Part shown: positions 10,453 through 22,050 of the stretch, in pieces
Layout of the letters: each line of letters starts with the position of its first letter
Position numbering within the stretch: position 1 is the first letter of the stretch
Assembly: GCA_963921425.1 (NCBI GenBank)
Contig: OY992840.1
Location: 18,516,621-18,580,620 of the forward strand
Length of the DNA: 64,000 nt
Direction: 5' to 3'
DNA from: Dryas octopetala
Lineage: Eukaryota; Streptophyta; Magnoliopsida; Rosales; Rosaceae
The notes under the pieces: model-generated
Seen by the model: the letters and a program-made list of their open reading frames with translations, nothing else
What the model was told of the DNA's origin: nothing
Databases searched by the model: none
Program-made: the position numbers and the translations under genes

Positions 10453-11991
10453 GCGTACGACGTACTGCTCATAAGAGAGCCTATAGAGAGATAAATTAGA
10501 GAATTGGGTGCAGATCGAGAGAGATATTTTGATCAGTAATAAAAAATGCGTCTACGGCACGTTATTGGTCATGTTCATATTAAGAATTGAAAGAGATGGA
10601 CACCTACTGTTGTATATATATGTGATATATAGTTGTTCAAAGAGGCAGACTATTATCTACTTTGACCAAGAAATTAAGTTGGTGCATGGGTTTTTCAAGA
10701 GAGAGAGAGAGAGAGAGTAAAAGATGGCTATTGTTGACTTCTATATTCTGCTATGCATTTTGTCTGAGAAATTAATTTGCATTCAATGGAAGAGGCTGCA
10801 GGATATATATGTAAACAAATGTACCACATATGCAAGGCAGAGCATATTGGTACATTTTCATGCCCATTTATTACTGAATGTCAAAGAGGCCGGGTTGATA
10901 GGCACAGCAGGGCAATTTGGGTATAATTAACTATTTCAAGGGTCCCTAAAGGATTTGAATGGTTTGAAGTCAACTCTTATTAGAAGAGGAAAATATACAT
11001 TTGATTTGAATTACAGATCATTTTCTCATTTATCTGCAGGACTCGCTATGACTATGTCAAGATGTCTACTGGTGCAAAAGTCCAAACCCAATCATGTTCA
11101 ACAAATGTACGAGGCAACCTATGCAGCACCTCAGGGAAAAAAATTAAACAAAGGAATTACAAATCTGGATCGGATGACAAACCAATTAATAGAATAGTCC
11201 AAACATTATAACAATCTCCTCTTGCTGGTTTTTTATTATATAATATCTGTCATCTAAGTCGCACCATATACTAGTACTCATATATGTATATATAGATATA
11301 TAGCTTCCACTATAAGACGAGCTTGCAAATCATGACATCTTGATGATCGTATTAAACTGAACATATCATACTTATTCCGATTGTTGACTTGAGTCAGAAA
11401 ATCAGTCACGGCCCATAGGTTGTGATAGTCAATGATTTGTGGGTGCATATAACATAACCCTGTTAAATTACTAGCTAGAGAATGTTTAATTTAGAACTCA
11501 AAATAGGCCCATGGTGTTAACTGCTAAGAGATTTATGGCCCATTTTCCTATGTCTCTCCCAAACAGGCCCAAAGTTGAGTACTAAGTTACTAACCAGTAA
11601 GTAGTTACCACTTGATGAAAGTTGTTGTCCCTGATTTTTCTTTCAGTACTCGTTTGTGATGTAAATTGTTCTTAAAATGAAAGCACTGAATGGTGGAAAT
11701 TGCCGGCCAAGTTCTGAAAATATAATATTGGTATAGTAAGCATCAAACTGTTACATGAAGTACTATTCCTTATCCTCTTGTCTCTTGATAGCATCGAACT
11801 GTCCTGCTTTAGCCAGAGCATGCTTCTGTTTTATCAAGAAACAATTTCATTGTGAATAACTACTACAACAAAAACTAATTTTATACTATATCAACTTCAA
11901 CCTCATAATATTTTAGCTTCTATACATATTTGATGAATGAGACATTAATACAACACCTCCTAGCTAGCTAGGCACTGCAATCTTCACAACG
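10453..11991. other. Intergenic; KOR-like gene promoter
   Basis: No gene seen. A GA microsatellite is at about 10697-10717. The block 11500-11770 is of interest because diverged copies of two of its parts lie downstream of the endoglucanase gene (14640-14780 and 15883-15985). The final few hundred bases should hold the endoglucanase promoter. Confidence 0.5.
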
Positions 11992-14363
11992 ATGCCATCT
12001 TCTCTAGGTTCTCAGACACATACTTCTGCAACAGACTTAGAGACTGTGAGGTTCGTCCACACAGTTTCAGAGGCACGTCGTCTGGTTCCTTCAGCAAGTC
12101 GCTGGAATTCTATAGAGATTGACTTCAACCTTATTCCTCAGTCTACCATGGCCTTTGATTCAATCCCTTCTCGCTTCTCTAAGTCCTATGATTACAATCT
12201 TGTTATCACAGATAGAAAGTACTTCAAACGTTTTCTTTACATTTCTGCCTCAACAGTTTTTGCTTTCCTACTCTTAATTTTACTGCTACAATTTTTGCCT
12301 CACAAACATGCCCACCATGGTCCTTCAAAGAATCTCACACTTGCATTGAACCAAGCTCTAACCTTCTTTGATGCTCAAAAGTGTACTATGTTACTTTCTA
12401 CCATCATGCATTGTATTAATTAGAAACAATTACTTACATACATATTGTCATATAATTTTTCATTTAAGTACTCATTGAAGAATTAATTCCTTTTTTTTTT
12501 CAGCTGGGAATTACCCCAATAACAGTCCGGTAAAATTTCGAGGAGATTCAGGATTGCAAGATGGGAACTCAAGTAGTAGTACTAAACCTGCTATTCTTGT
12601 GGGTGGTTTCTATGATTCTGGCAACAACGTAAAGTTCAGTTTCCCTACAGCTTATACCATGACCCTGTTGAGTTGGACTGTGATTGAATATCACCAAAAA
12701 TATGCTGATATTGGTGAGCTTGACCATGTCAAGGACATAATCAAATGGGGCAGTGATTATTTGCTGAAACTCTTTGTTCCTCCCAATGCAAATTCAGATA
12801 CCATATTGTATTCCCAGGCAAGTCCCATGAACAAATTTTGTACCATAATCCTTTTTCTTGAATACCATATAGTGCGAATGTTCATTCCCTTTTTTTTTTT
12901 TTTCCTTTTTAATTTAGATTGGAAGTGCCAACAAAGATGCCAAGGTTCCTAATGATATGAACTGCTGGCAAAGACCTGAAGACATGGATTATGAGAGACC
13001 TGTTTCAATTTGTGATAGCACAGCTTCTGATCTAGCAGGGGAAATTGTTGCAGCATTATCAGCTGCTTCACTAGTGTTTAAACAAGACAATGTTTACTCA
13101 GGAGAATTAGTCAGAGCAGCTGAGAAGCTATTTGGGAGTGCAACTAAAGCCGATACTAAGCAAGGAATGTACACTATGGTTGATGCTTGTGCAGGAGATT
13201 CTAGAAACTTCTATAACTCATCTGGTTACAAAGATGAACTGGTCTGGGGAGGAACCTGGTTGTTTTTTGCTACAGGTAACATTACATATCTAAAAGATGC
13301 CACACACAATTTTGAATCAGCAGTGGCTAGTGAAACAAGTTCTGACAAAGGGATTTTCGATTGGAACAACAAGCTTACGGCTAACATGGTAATTAGCATT
13401 GCAATCATTTGGAATTTATGAGGTTACATAAATTTTGAACTCTTAGTACTGGATTTAGATCAATAACTATTTAGTACATATATATTGTAGGTCTTGCTAA
13501 CGCGTCTCCAATTTTTTCATGATCTTGGCTACCCATATGAAGCTTCTTTAAAAGCATCATCCAACTTGACAGAGTCCATCATGTGTTCTTATGTTGCTTC
13601 TCAAATCTTTAGCAAGACACCAGGTAGATGAGCAGTTACAATCAATGATATATGGAAAATGTTATTTATGAGACTAATGTGGCTATTTTATCATTTGTGC
13701 AGGTGGGTTGATCATTCAAAGGCCTGATTATGGGGCACCTCTCCAGTTTGCTGCAACAGCATCTTTTCTTAGCAAATTGTACAGTGACTACCTTGATCTT
13801 CTGCGTAGTTCCGGCGGGAGTTGCATCAGCTTCGGCTTTTCACTGGATATGTTGCGCAATTTCTCCATGTCTCAGGCAAGTATTACATATAAGATAGGCA
13901 ATGCAGGTTTCAAACTGTGATACCAAAATGAATGAGTCATATATATTTTTGATTATTTATGTATTGTTTTTAGGTGAATTACATTCTAGGAGATAATCCA
14001 ATGAAGATGAGCTACATGGTAGGATTTGGAGACAAGTTTCCAACCCAAGTACACCATAGGAGTGCATCAATCCCTTGGGATGGTCAACATTACTCTTGCA
14101 AAGATGCAGAAAGATGGAAATCCTCAAAGGATCCAAACCCAAATTTGCTTTTGGGAGCTATGGTAGCAGGACCAGACCAACTTGACAAATTTTTAGATGA
14201 AAGGGACAAACAAGGGTTCACTGAGCCTAGCATTGCAGGCAATGCTGGTTTAGTTGCAGCACTCATTGCACTTCATGATCCTCCCCATCATAGTTCTAAG
14301 AAAATCATTGGCATTAATTTGGGCATAGACCAGATGGGTATCTTTGATAAGATTGTTCTGTAA
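11992..14363 (+). CDS. KORRIGAN-like membrane-anchored GH9 endo-1,4-beta-glucanase (about 623 aa)
   Basis: Type II membrane endoglucanase of the class A GH9 (KORRIGAN) type. The family acts at plasma membrane and Golgi in cellulose synthesis. Predicted exons: 11992-12382, 12504-12817, 12918-13388, 13491-13623, 13703-13875, 13974-14363, giving 623 residues, the usual length. A cytosolic tail (1-80) precedes one membrane span (about 81-102), then the GH9 domain. Conserved marks are RPEDMDYERPVS, VHHRSASIP (His521/522) and the acid-type Glu578 in FTEPSIAGNAGL. The motif usually written YDAGD reads YDSGN (Asp168 kept; Asn171 replaces the second Asp, the presumed catalytic base), so activity may be altered. 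Introns 2 and 5 start with GC (AG|GCAAGT); the nearby GT alternatives break the frame. The cytosolic tail (WNSIEIDFNL, YDYNLVITDRKYFKRFLY) resembles KOR2/KOR3 rather than KOR1. Confidence 0.9.
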
Positions 14364-17199
14364 TTAGTTCCCCCAAAACATATGTATCATGTTAATGAGT
14401 ACATATATATTTATGCAAACAGCATACATCTCATCTCATATTATAATTAAACTTATCTTTGAATGAATTCTTATATAACATTACTCTTAGTCTTTACTAG
14501 CTCTGTTTCTTTAGGTTTGTGATTGAGTGCAATGACAAGAACCACATAAAGAAAGAAACATCAGCAACTGAAAAGCACAGAACCATGGTCCTACTCCCTA
14601 CAGGCCCAAAAAAGCACAGAACCATGGCCCTACTGAACCCATGCAGGCCCAAAGTTGAGCTCTGAATCTCTATGTTTCCCCCTCACCAGTAAGGCAGTAA
14701 CCATCTGATGAATTGAGAGAACTGTTCTCACTGAATTTGGTTGCAGTTGTTTTTGTGATGTAAATTGTTCTTAAATGCCTTTGGAATATGCTATGATCTG
14801 GACTACACTACACTACCTTTGAATGATGTTGCTATAAATTAAAGCTCAAAGCCTCAAACTCCAACCAACCCAAGGAGTACTCACTTCATGGACCCACAGT
14901 ACTATAACATACTACATTACACATGTCTAATGGTCTTATCTTCTTTGTGTCCTACAAAGATAAGAGTTGGCCCAGGAGTCAACCTCATTGAGTCATTGTC
15001 ATGTGGGAGTGAACTCAATCCTATTGCTACCTCTCTACCACTAATAATTAATTGGGCCCCATCTTCATTGTTTCTGAAATAAAAAATCTTGATTGATTGG
15101 CACAATGCACATATATGAAATTTTTTGTGAAGGCAAGTAAAAGAAAACAATGGTAACATTTCTATTCATGTTGGTTTCGTGTGAGTCCTCTAACACACTC
15201 CACATTTAAGTACCCCACCAATCACTAACAATTAATGTATTGATTGGATTATGATTTGAGTCTCAACCTTAAAACAGCAACTTAATTTGGTTGCATTGTC
15301 CTTAGAGATAGTGATATATGACTTGTTGATACAAAAATTTATAATCATGTAGGTGTTTGTTATTATAATTTATGGAGATACTGGGGGTGGGGTTTTGGTG
15401 GGATGCATACTAACCCAATATAGAAGTGTAATTAAGTATCTTTGAATGCCAATATTGCATTTATGTGAATAAACTTAATTTTCATTATCCCTCAAATTAA
15501 TCATCTTTAATCAAGAAGGCAAGCTTTTCTCATAATCATCGTAATATCTATAATGATGATGATGATATACTATATTACTATCTTTACACTTTGTAATATG
15601 TCCAACAATATGCAAAAGGAGGTGCACCATAACATTTCAAGGTCTTATTTGGCCAGCTCAATATTTTATTTTGGGTCCAAAAGAGACCATCATATACTAA
15701 TGTCCAGTGAGATGTTTAAGCAATTGACTCAATTGACCCCCATTCCATTTCCAACGTAAAGCACAGTCCAAAATGACACAATCCATTGTTCAATTTGGCT
15801 TTGAAATGCCATTTGCTGCAAAAAGCTCATGTTCCTCAAGATGACACACAGCCCAATTCAACCATTGGAAATTGAATGGGTCGAAATTGCTGGCCAGGTA
15901 CTCAAAGTATTCAGTATTTGAATGGGAGGCCGGATATTAATTTGTAATTAAGTGAGCATCAAACTTTTACATGAAGTATTCCATATTATGCATTAATGCT
16001 TGGTAGGAAATCACAAGTTCCCTTATGAGTTGCTTGTGACGATTGATGTATTTATTCATTTTCATTGATGGGGCAAAATAGAGAGAATATCCGCTATTCC
16101 TATTCTACTAGATAGGACAAGAATATCCTAATACTATGTCAATTTGTACATTTAGAAAGAAAATATAATGACACCTTTTTATCTAAAATAGTCAAACTAT
16201 CACCATTTTAAAATCTTTACAAAATTAGTATGTTTTGTTTTGACTGTGAAAAGAACAAAATGACCGAGGTTTAGTATAACATTTTTCATAAATAGTCAAA
16301 ATTACAAATTTGGATATAAGGAAGTAATTCCATAATTGAACTATCTCAACAATTGCTTGTGATGAAATAAAAATGTGCATATATGATATATCCCACCTAC
16401 CCCCGAGTCTCCTGCCAATTACATTACCATATTGTAATATCCCACCTGACATCTAACCCACCAATCACCAAGTTAGCTAACAACTACTTCACATCACCTA
16501 TTTCCCCCAAAATCTTTTATTAATTCATTTACCAACAAAATAATAAAAATAATAATAAATAATAGAATAACAAAATATTATTATCTTCGTCTTCATTTAT
16601 AATACACACTCTGGTTCAAGCTTCCGCTCACCCTGTGCTTTCCTTCACGTTTTGTTTATTTCTTCACACAAAATCCATTCCAGTCTTATTTAATACACAG
16701 TGCTTTCTCTCTTGCCTTTCAAGCTCTCCGATCCAATTTCCGGGTTTTTCCCAACAATATAAGTTTCGAGCTTTCTGGGTTTCTTTGATCTGATCACTTG
16801 GAATTCAATCCTTGATTCAATTTCGGATTTGGAAGAAGATAGAATTTGGGTTTTCTCTGCTGTTTTTGTTTACCGAGAAAACACAAGGAATCCCGGGAAA
16901 ATGATCGTCTTCGTTTTATAAATCTCAGTCTCTCATATATCTTTTGTTTTATTATAGACTTTTATAGTACTAATCGGGACTTTGATAAGCTAAAAAAACC
17001 TCTTCTAAATTAAGCTCGTAGCACCTTGTTTTTGTTTGTTTTCATTTTTGTAAGCTGGTTTCTCATTTTTCTTTCTTTGAAATCACACAAGTACAGAAAA
17101 AGGCAGAGGATTTTGAAGGTTTCTTCATTTTCATTTTCATTTCCTCCGTTTTCTCAGTAACCAAGCGGAGTATTAATTTCTTTTTCTTGAGCTCTGGAA
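14364..17199. other. Intergenic with diverged copies of the upstream KOR flank
   Basis: No gene seen in 2.8 kb. Segments 14640-14780 and 15883-15985 are diverged direct copies of parts of 11560-11770, upstream of the endoglucanase. Shared stretches include CAGGCCCAAAGTTGAG and TTTGTGATGTAAATTGTTC. The last 500-600 bases (from about 16600) look like the promoter and leader of the DUF789 gene. Confidence 0.55.
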
Positions 17200-19511
17200 A
17201 TGTTGGGAACTGGGTTGCAGTTTGGGAATGTTCGTGGAGAGGACAGGTTTTACATTCCTGTGAAAGCAAGAAAGAGATACAATCAGCAAAAGCAGGCTAG
17301 GAGAGCCAAGATTGATGCAAACGAGAGCCCCAAAGAGCCTCCAAAGAGCAAAGTTGCGGCTTCTGAGAATAGAAACCCCAAAGAGCTTCCAAATTCATTG
17401 GCAAAGCCTTCTTCTGAGTCATCTTTAACGCCTAGTAGTAATCTTGACAGGTTTTTGGAGTCCACCACGCCCTCAGTTCCGGCTCAGTATTTCTCTAAGG
17501 TTGATCATATCTTTATGTTTATTTGTTGTGCTTTATGTTTAGCTGCTAAAAAAATGTGTGAAATTATTGGGTTTTCCATATCTGAGAAAATAATAGGCTG
17601 CACTCAGACTGCATGTGTGGCTGATGAGAAAATGTTGGAGACGGTGTAGAAAATAAGACTTTTTAGTATTGGAGTTTCCATAACTTAGGATTTGAGAAAA
17701 TTATCGGCTACGCTTGCCAAGACTAGTACAATTATTGGATCAAGTTGGCAATTGACATGAGTATTTCCGTCTTTAGGTGGCGAGAACAGCTTGAAGGATA
17801 AGATCAAAGTTTTGTTGCATTTCTATTATACTGTTTTGCTAATTGAATGAAGGGTTACTGACTTGTGCAATCCTCTCAAAATTTGTTTCTTTGAACATTG
17901 TGGTTTTTGTTTTGGTGCAGACGACAATGAGGGGGTGGAGGACTTGTGATGTTGAGTTTCAGCCTTACTTCACATTGAATGATCTTTGGGAATCGTTCAA
18001 GGAGTGGAGTGCATACGGGGCAGGGGTACCATTGGTTCTTGACAAAAGTGACTCTGTTATTCAATATTATGTTCCCTATTTATCTGGTATCCAATTATAT
18101 GGGGAATCTGCTGTGAAGTCAAATGCAAAGTCAAGGTATTAAAATTTTCTGTTTGGATTCAAACATTTGGGATATCAGAGTTATGTGAGTCTGTAATTTT
18201 ATGCACAAACTTCTGAAATCAAGTGCAATTTTCTTTCTTTATTACATGTTTATTTACAATGATTTAGTTCCATACAATCTTTTTTTTTTTTTTTTTTCTT
18301 TTCAATAAACTAGTATTATCTACATAGATGCCCATGGTCACCATCAAATGGTTTCTGATGGGGAATTAAGTCACCTTTTACACTCATTTAGTGATTGCAA
18401 ACTTTATATGTTGATTGTGTTCAGTTTCATTTTAGTCTTCCTTTTAGATGTCCCATTTTTCTGCTCTCTTTTTGTCTATGTCTATCCGATCTTTTATGAG
18501 TCTCTTGTTATAAACTTTTGTCAAATACTCAATTTTAGTCCTATGTGATTCTTGATAATGTAGATTCTAGTGTGCGATATGGTTTATTGCCATGAAGTTA
18601 GATTTTGCTTCTCTTTTGGTTAGGCAAGTTGGTGAGGACAATGATGCTGACTACTATTTGGATTCGAGTAGTGATGCAAGCAGTGATTATGAAATTGAAA
18701 AACACATAAAGATTTCTAGGGAGCAGTGGGTTCTTCACCATCTAAACAGTGATGTTCCTTTTAGAATGGGCAGGTTGTCCATACATGATGAACACCCTGT
18801 ATTACAACAAGAAGGCTTTTCTAGTGATGATGGAGAAGCTGGGAATTCTCGAGGTCTCCTGCTTTTTGAGTTTCTTGAGCAGGATGCTCCTTATGGCCGT
18901 GAACCATTGGCTGACAAGGCTAGTTTATTTTCTCATTGCAATTTTTTTTGTTACTTTGTGGTCTGAGCTCTGCATTAGTTGCCTTATTTTTGTTTTATTA
19001 TTGTTATTTTTGACAGATATCAGACCTAGCATGCCAGTACCCTGGGTTGAAGACATTAAGAAGTTGTGACTTACTGCCGGGCAGTTGGATGTCAGTGGCT
19101 TGGTAAGAAAAGCATGATCTGTACTCTTATATTGTCTCGTTAGGACCAAAATTCATCTGCTCTGGTTGAATTTTGAAGGTATCCCATATATCGAATACCT
19201 ATGGGTCCAACATTGAAAGATTTGGATGCTTGCTTTCTGACATACCATTCACTTTCAACACCCATGACAGGTAATCATGACTTTTCAATCTATATCCTAA
19301 ATATTGAGATTAACTTAGCTCATATCATGAACCAGAACTTCATTCCTATGCTTGCTTAATGGAAAATTTGGCACAACCTTATCCGCTTGCTAAATAACTG
19401 GTGAATAGATATATCCATTTAAATTATATTTTTCCCTCAGTTCAGAGTCACTCGTGCACTTGTACAACTTTGATTAAAGCATACATCAAACAATAACAGG
19501 CAGGGAGGGAG

Positions 19512-19567
<56 letters not shown>

Positions 19568-20242
19568 GGCGGATTAGGGATGGGGAAGGGTTCTGGATAC
19601 ATTCCTATTTTTTTCTTCATTACAGTGTCCTGTGAAAACTTTGATTGTGGAGATCTAACGGGCGGAGGTAGCTCTTCCATGTTCATTCATGTGTTGTGAT
19701 GAGTCTTTGGTATCCTGTCTGAGAGATTCTCTCTCTCTCTCTCTCTCTCTCTCTGAAGTCTTTATTTCTTGGGAAAACACCTTATTCTTCCATTGCCGTG
19801 TCATTATTAACTTGAATGCCAAAAAGCACACCATCTGATGTGAAAATTTTGACAACTACAGTTCACTTTTAGCATGTTAATTAATAATATTATCTATGTT
19901 GTTATGCAAATGGTTTAATCTACAGAGGTGTTTATTTTGCCTCGCTGTTTGTTGATATCCTAAGATTTTCTATTTCCCCACTATTTTTGGGCAGGTAGTG
20001 GAAGTAGCCAAGCTCCAGTAATGGTCTATCCCAGTGAGATTGATGGTGTCCCAAAGATTTCTTTGCAGGTTTTTGGAATGGCTTCCTATAAGTTGAAAGG
20101 ATCCATGTGGACACAAAATGGAATAGTGGAATGTCAACTGGCGAATTCCTTGATGCAGGCTGCAGACAATTGGCTTAGCCTGCTTCAGGTCAATCACCCT
20201 GATTTCCAGTTCTTTGCTTCGCATGGCATGTACTGCAGGTGA
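17200..20242 (+). CDS. DUF789 family protein (about 411 aa)
   Basis: Plant-specific DUF789 protein of unknown biochemical role. Predicted exons: 17200-17499, 17921-18135, 18624-18918, 19017-19102, 19179-19270, 19995-20242, all in consistent phase, giving 411 residues. The N-terminus is basic ([17 protein letters not shown]) and Ser/Pro-rich. The domain begins around [20 protein letters not shown] and [20 protein letters not shown], continues through [13 protein letters not shown], an acidic [10 protein letters not shown] stretch, [40 protein letters not shown] and [14 protein letters not shown], and ends [12 protein letters not shown]. Intron 3 appears to start with GC (AAG|GCTAGT), because the homologous join PLADK-ISDLA leaves no GT option. 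Intron 5 holds a long GA and a CT microsatellite. No signal peptide or membrane span is seen. Confidence 0.88.
19515..19565 (+). repeat. (GA)n microsatellite in DUF789 intron 5
   Basis: About 25 uninterrupted GA units. A complementary CT tract of about 27 bp lies 160 bp downstream in the same intron (19728-19754), so the pre-mRNA could form a GA:CU hairpin. Confidence 0.95.
19728..19754 (+). repeat. (CT)n microsatellite in DUF789 intron 5
   Basis: About 13 CT units, complementary to the GA tract at 19515-19565. Confidence 0.95.
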
Positions 20243-20559
20243 AATCAAAAGCTGTTTCATTGATATGCAAGCATCTCAACTTCCACTCCACCAAATTATA
20301 AGCCTTGAAATTAAATGCTTGATCCATGGACATGCTGAGGTAAATGGCATATGGTTGGATTATGCTGGAATGCCCTTGAGAGGTCTTTTAGATGTGAATT
20401 TTGTATTTAATGCAAAAAACAAAAGAGATTGGGCAATTACGAAAGTAAAAGATGAAAAAAGAACAAGAAAAGGAAACAAAAATACACTGGAAAAAGGAAA
20501 TCCAAGCCATGGGAGGAAGCAGAATAAGGTAAAAAGCCAATAGAGAAAAACATGGTAGT

Positions 20560-20598
20560 GGTGTATGACTTTTTTTTTTTTGGTCTGAAGGTGTATGA
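20560..20598 (-). mobile_element. Tiny poly(A) insertion between 9-bp direct repeats
   Basis: GGTGTATGA at 20560-20568 and 20590-20598 flank a 21-bp insert. On the minus strand the insert reads TTCAGACC followed by an A run. It fits a truncated retroposon tail, but the short duplication makes slippage possible. Confidence 0.5.
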
Positions 20599-21271
20599 GA
20601 GACCAACTGTAGAATATTATAATATGCATTCCACAAAGTTTGTAATGGGGCATTTGTCAGACCTTCATATTTTCACATACTTAATATCATGAGAAAATAG
20701 AATCAAGTAATTTATCTTTATCAATATTATGTGTTTTGTTTCTTAACAAGTACAGATGAAAAGCAGATGAATGTTTAAAATTTTGTGCTGTTTCAATTTA
20801 ATTTGCTTTTCTATAAGATAAATATTTATTTGGCCATTATAAATTGGTTTTTGCTAAATCATGGGTTTCTTGTGAATACACATATGTCTTTGCATTTCAA
20901 ATAAAAATAGAAACTGAAATGATTTGTTTAGCAGGGCTCTACTATCATGGCCCAAAACAGCAACTTTCCATTTTTTTGAAGTAATAATCCTAATATGGGC
21001 CCTATCTCTATCTCAAAAGGGGCCCAAACTCAGATTTGTTTCAATCTGAAGGGCCAGCTTGGAGCAATAATTGAAACACTTTCTTGCTTTTTGTCCTTTT
21101 GTGTATGGGAAGAATTAAATAATTCAACAAAAATAAAATAAAACCGTTTAAGACTTGAAACTCGGTCCCGCTTTACTCGGAGTCGGCGATTTAACTCAAG
21201 AAAACGTATTGACAAATCGGCGAGTAACCGTGAACTAATAAGAAAAAGAAAAAAGGAAAATAAAGGAAAAC

Positions 21272-21282
21272 TAGCCGTTGGG
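21272..21282 (-). promoter_or_regulatory. MSA element (MYB3R-binding, G2/M) upstream of NACK1
   Basis: The minus strand reads CCCAACGGCTA, a full match to the mitosis-specific activator consensus YCYAACGGYYA bound by three-repeat MYB (MYB3R) factors. NACK1 genes are known G2/M targets of these factors. A second AACGG core without the flanking match is at 21141-21150. The element is 770 bp upstream of the ATG but only about 290 bp before a likely leader-intron donor, so it is close to the transcription start. Confidence 0.7.
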
Positions 21283-21567
21283 AACCCCAGATTCAAAAAT
21301 GAATAATAATGCCAGACAGATTGGGACAATTAGCTTTTCATCATTTCTTGGCACACTCTCTCTCTCTCTCTCTCTCTACTTCTTCTTCTTCTTCTTCAAG
21401 CCCTCGAATTCGAATTCAAAGCTCTTCTCGCAAACACAGACGCTCCTCTATCTCTCTCTTTCTCTCTCTATTAAAGCTTTGTTTTGAGTTTGTCTTCTTA
21501 TTCTCTCTCTGAATTTCCTTCTGCGGCAAATCCAGAAGCTTCGTATCGAGTTCGGCTTGATATTTCT

Positions 21568-21961
21568 GTGAGTATGCCTTTTTCAAACTAATCTTACTTT
21601 CGATTTAGAATTTGATGCCAAAATCAGTGGTAATTTGACGAAACCCTAATCTTACTTTTCTCAGTTCTTCTTTCATATTTTAATTGAATAAAAAGTTGAT
21701 TCTTAATATGATTACTAAATAAAGGAATTTTTCTTATAAAAGTTTTGAAATCGTTTTACCAGTAACTTTTCAATTCGAATTCGTTCTTGGAAATAATCAG
21801 TAAGTGAGGTAACTTATCATTTTGCAATCGGACATTTTCTTTTAGATTGTTAGCGAATCTGTTTTAGGAATGTTAAACTTAGTTCTAGTTGTATTCTTTA
21901 CTATGAGACTGTGGATGATTAATTTTAACATAAATACTTTTGGATTGATAGGCTGCTGCAG
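21568..21961 (+). other. Probable 5' UTR intron of NACK1
   Basis: A GTGAGT donor at 21568 and a GCTGCTGCAG acceptor ending at 21961 bracket a T-rich, non-coding 394-bp segment just before the start codon. The position follows a pyrimidine-rich leader. Transcript data would decide. Confidence 0.5.
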
Positions 21962-22050
21962 ATATTATTGGGAGGGACCCAATAATATTCTGTCCGAAAT
22001 TGGTGTTCTTGTGAGCTCAGTTGATTTGATCCGGTAGATTCAGAACAAAG

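Larger units (their letters stand above)
20243..22050. other. Intergenic; DUF789 3' flank and NACK1 promoter/leader
   Basis: No coding gene. A small poly(A) insertion lies at 20560-20598. A mitosis-specific promoter element is at 21272-21282. A pyrimidine-rich leader with a CT microsatellite (21356-21378) and CTTCTT repeats precedes a likely leader intron at 21568-21961. Confidence 0.6.

Noticed and set aside
18279..18298. T run in DUF789 intron 2 as a poly(A) insertion
   Set aside because: No duplicated target flanks it; ordinary intronic T tract.
21278..21512. Short Ser/Leu-rich frames before NACK1
   Set aside because: They translate the CT/CTT-rich leader; low complexity and no conserved features.
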